DNA of 7,309 nt, from NCBI GenBank assembly GCA_002402165.1, contig NVVI01000019.1, forward strand, positions 49,455-56,763, in the 5' to 3' direction. The position numbers and the translations under genes were made by a program. Numbering within the stretch: the stretch's first letter is position 1; the number at the start of each line of letters is the position of its first letter. The notes below the pieces were generated by a model. That model was not told the DNA's origin and ran no database searches. It saw nothing but the letters and a program-made list of their open reading frames with translations. Source of the stretch: Flavobacteriales bacterium (lineage in GTDB: Bacteria; Bacteroidota; Bacteroidia; Flavobacteriales_E; Vicingaceae). Below, piece by piece: positions 6,748 to 7,309 of this stretch.

Positions 6748-7161
6748 CTAATTACCATAGTATTCTATTGAGTTATTTTCTGTTTCAACTACTTTAACAC
6801 AATGCAGTTGACAGCTTAAGTTGTTTAAATCACTTTCTATTTCATTCCAAATTGCTATGGCAATATTCTCTGCGGTTGGAATTTTACCTTCCATAAAATC
6901 TACATCGAGGTTAAGGTTTTTATGGTCTATTTTTTCAATTACTCTATCTTTAACAATTTTACTTAGTTGTTTTAAATTGATAACAAAACCAGTTTCAGGA
7001 TTTGTTTCTCCCTTAACGATAACAAAGAGTTCGTAATTATGTCCGTGCCAATTTGGGTTTGAACACTTGCCAAAAACTTCATAATTTTTTTCATCAGACC
7101 ACTCTTTTTTAAACAACCTGTGTGCAGCATTAAAACGTTCTCTTCGGGTTAGGTAAATCAT
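6748..7161 (-). CDS. queD: 6-pyruvoyl/6-carboxy-tetrahydropterin synthase family protein (PTPS/QueD)
   Basis: This 137-residue COG0720 enzyme acts on 7,8-dihydroneopterin triphosphate, the product of FolE encoded next door. The zinc ligands are H14, H39 and H41 (WHGHNY, 38-43). The catalytic residues are C33, D79 and H80 (IDHKNL, 78-83), and the pterin-anchoring glutamate is probably E126 in VETENN. Cys-to-His spacing is CX5HGH, as in mammalian 6-pyruvoyl-tetrahydropterin synthase, while QueD is known for CX3HGH. Other segments, such as FGKC-NPN, TGFVINL, DHKNLNLDV and TAEN, also resemble the animal enzyme. It may therefore make 6-pyruvoyl-tetrahydropterin rather than, or as well as, 6-carboxy-tetrahydropterin for queuosine. 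The symbol queD is the usual family label and is not proof of function. The ATG at 7161 is forced, since the next Met is residue 90. An exact -7 box lies only 4 bp upstream. Confidence 0.88.
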   Translation of the reverse strand: MIYLTRRERFNAAHRLFKKEWSDEKNYEVFGKCSNPNWHGHNYELFVIVKGETNPETGFVINLKQLSKIVKDRVIEKIDHKNLNLDVDFMEGKIPTAENIAIAIWNEIESDLNNLSCQLHCVKVVETENNSIEYYGN

Positions 7162-7165
7162 AAAA

Positions 7166-7173
7166 CAAATATA
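7166..7173 (-). promoter_or_regulatory. Bacteroidota -7 promoter box abutting the pterin synthase start
   Basis: The minus strand reads TATATTTG, an exact TAnnTTTG match, followed by only four T residues before the ATG at 7161. Since transcription in this group usually starts a few bases after the box, the mRNA would begin at or next to the start codon and be leaderless. No convincing -33 TTTG lies 19-21 bp upstream; the region is simply AT-rich. Confidence 0.5.
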
Positions 7174-7211
7174 GGGTTATTGCATTAGAAATAATGATAA
7201 GCTATAAATTT

Positions 7212-7303
7212 AGCAGGGCAAACTCATACTTTTATTCTGAGTATTTTTAATAGGTATTGATTGTCCCACCCAGCTTTCAGTCTTTTGCCTTTAACGCCCT
7301 GCT
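7212..7303. repeat. 8-bp GC-rich inverted repeat in intergenic DNA
   Basis: AGCAGGGC (7212-7219) and GCCCTGCT (7296-7303) are perfect inverted copies, 76 bp apart. A second pair lies nested inside: GGCAAA (7217-7222) with TTTGCC (7284-7289). A small ACTCA/TGAGT dyad (7223-7227, 7238-7242) sits between. No ORF is seen here on either strand. The GC-rich arms stand out in AT-rich surroundings. It could be a folded RNA, the tip of a small mobile element, or a recombination site continuing beyond the window. None of these can be decided from this stretch. Confidence 0.4.
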
Positions 7304-7309
7304 TTTCTG

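Noticed and set aside
1..7309. CRISPR array, tRNA, rRNA or transposase
   Set aside because: No regularly spaced direct repeats, no cloverleaf or rRNA-like segments, and no transposase motifs on either strand.

Overview
This window is AT-rich, and every gene I can support lies on the minus strand, so it reads from right to left. It looks like a member of the Bacteroidota, probably a marine Flavobacteriales-type organism. The evidence is the low GC, the near absence of Shine-Dalgarno sequences with A-rich leaders instead, two exact copies of the Bacteroidota -7 promoter box (TAnnTTTG) just upstream of genes, and protein families typical of that group. The exact genus cannot be read from the sequence.

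Right part (about 4300-7309), core metabolism. First is a short non-coding stretch containing an 8-bp inverted repeat. Then come a PTPS/QueD-family pterin synthase (6748-7161), GTP cyclohydrolase I folE (6015-6653), succinyl-CoA synthetase alpha subunit sucD (5049-5927) and a FabG-type short-chain reductase (4300-5046). folE and the pterin synthase perform consecutive steps: GTP to dihydroneopterin triphosphate, then to a 6-substituted tetrahydropterin. sucD and fabG are 2 bp apart and probably cotranscribed from a promoter just upstream of sucD. A hairpin with a U-rich tail follows fabG and probably ends that unit.

Left part (1-4160), a cell-surface polysaccharide locus. The order is a GT4-type glycosyltransferase (2988-4160, apparent TTG start), a 12-helix Wzx-type flippase (1723-2985, GTG start), a PAPS-dependent sulfotransferase (814-1722), and a class I SAM methyltransferase (1-773) whose C-terminus lies beyond the window. 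The spacings are 2, 0 and 40 bp, so this looks like one operon. It could build an oligosaccharide, move it across the inner membrane, and decorate it with sulfate and methyl groups. The decoration targets are inferred from context.

I saw no tRNA, rRNA, CRISPR array, transposase or toxin-antitoxin pair. I do not claim a previously undescribed system. The points most worth a second look are the animal-type CX5HGH signature of the pterin synthase, a possibly leaderless transcript for that gene, a dyad in front of the TTG-initiated glycosyltransferase, the inverted repeat at the right edge, and the sulfation gene inside a polysaccharide operon.
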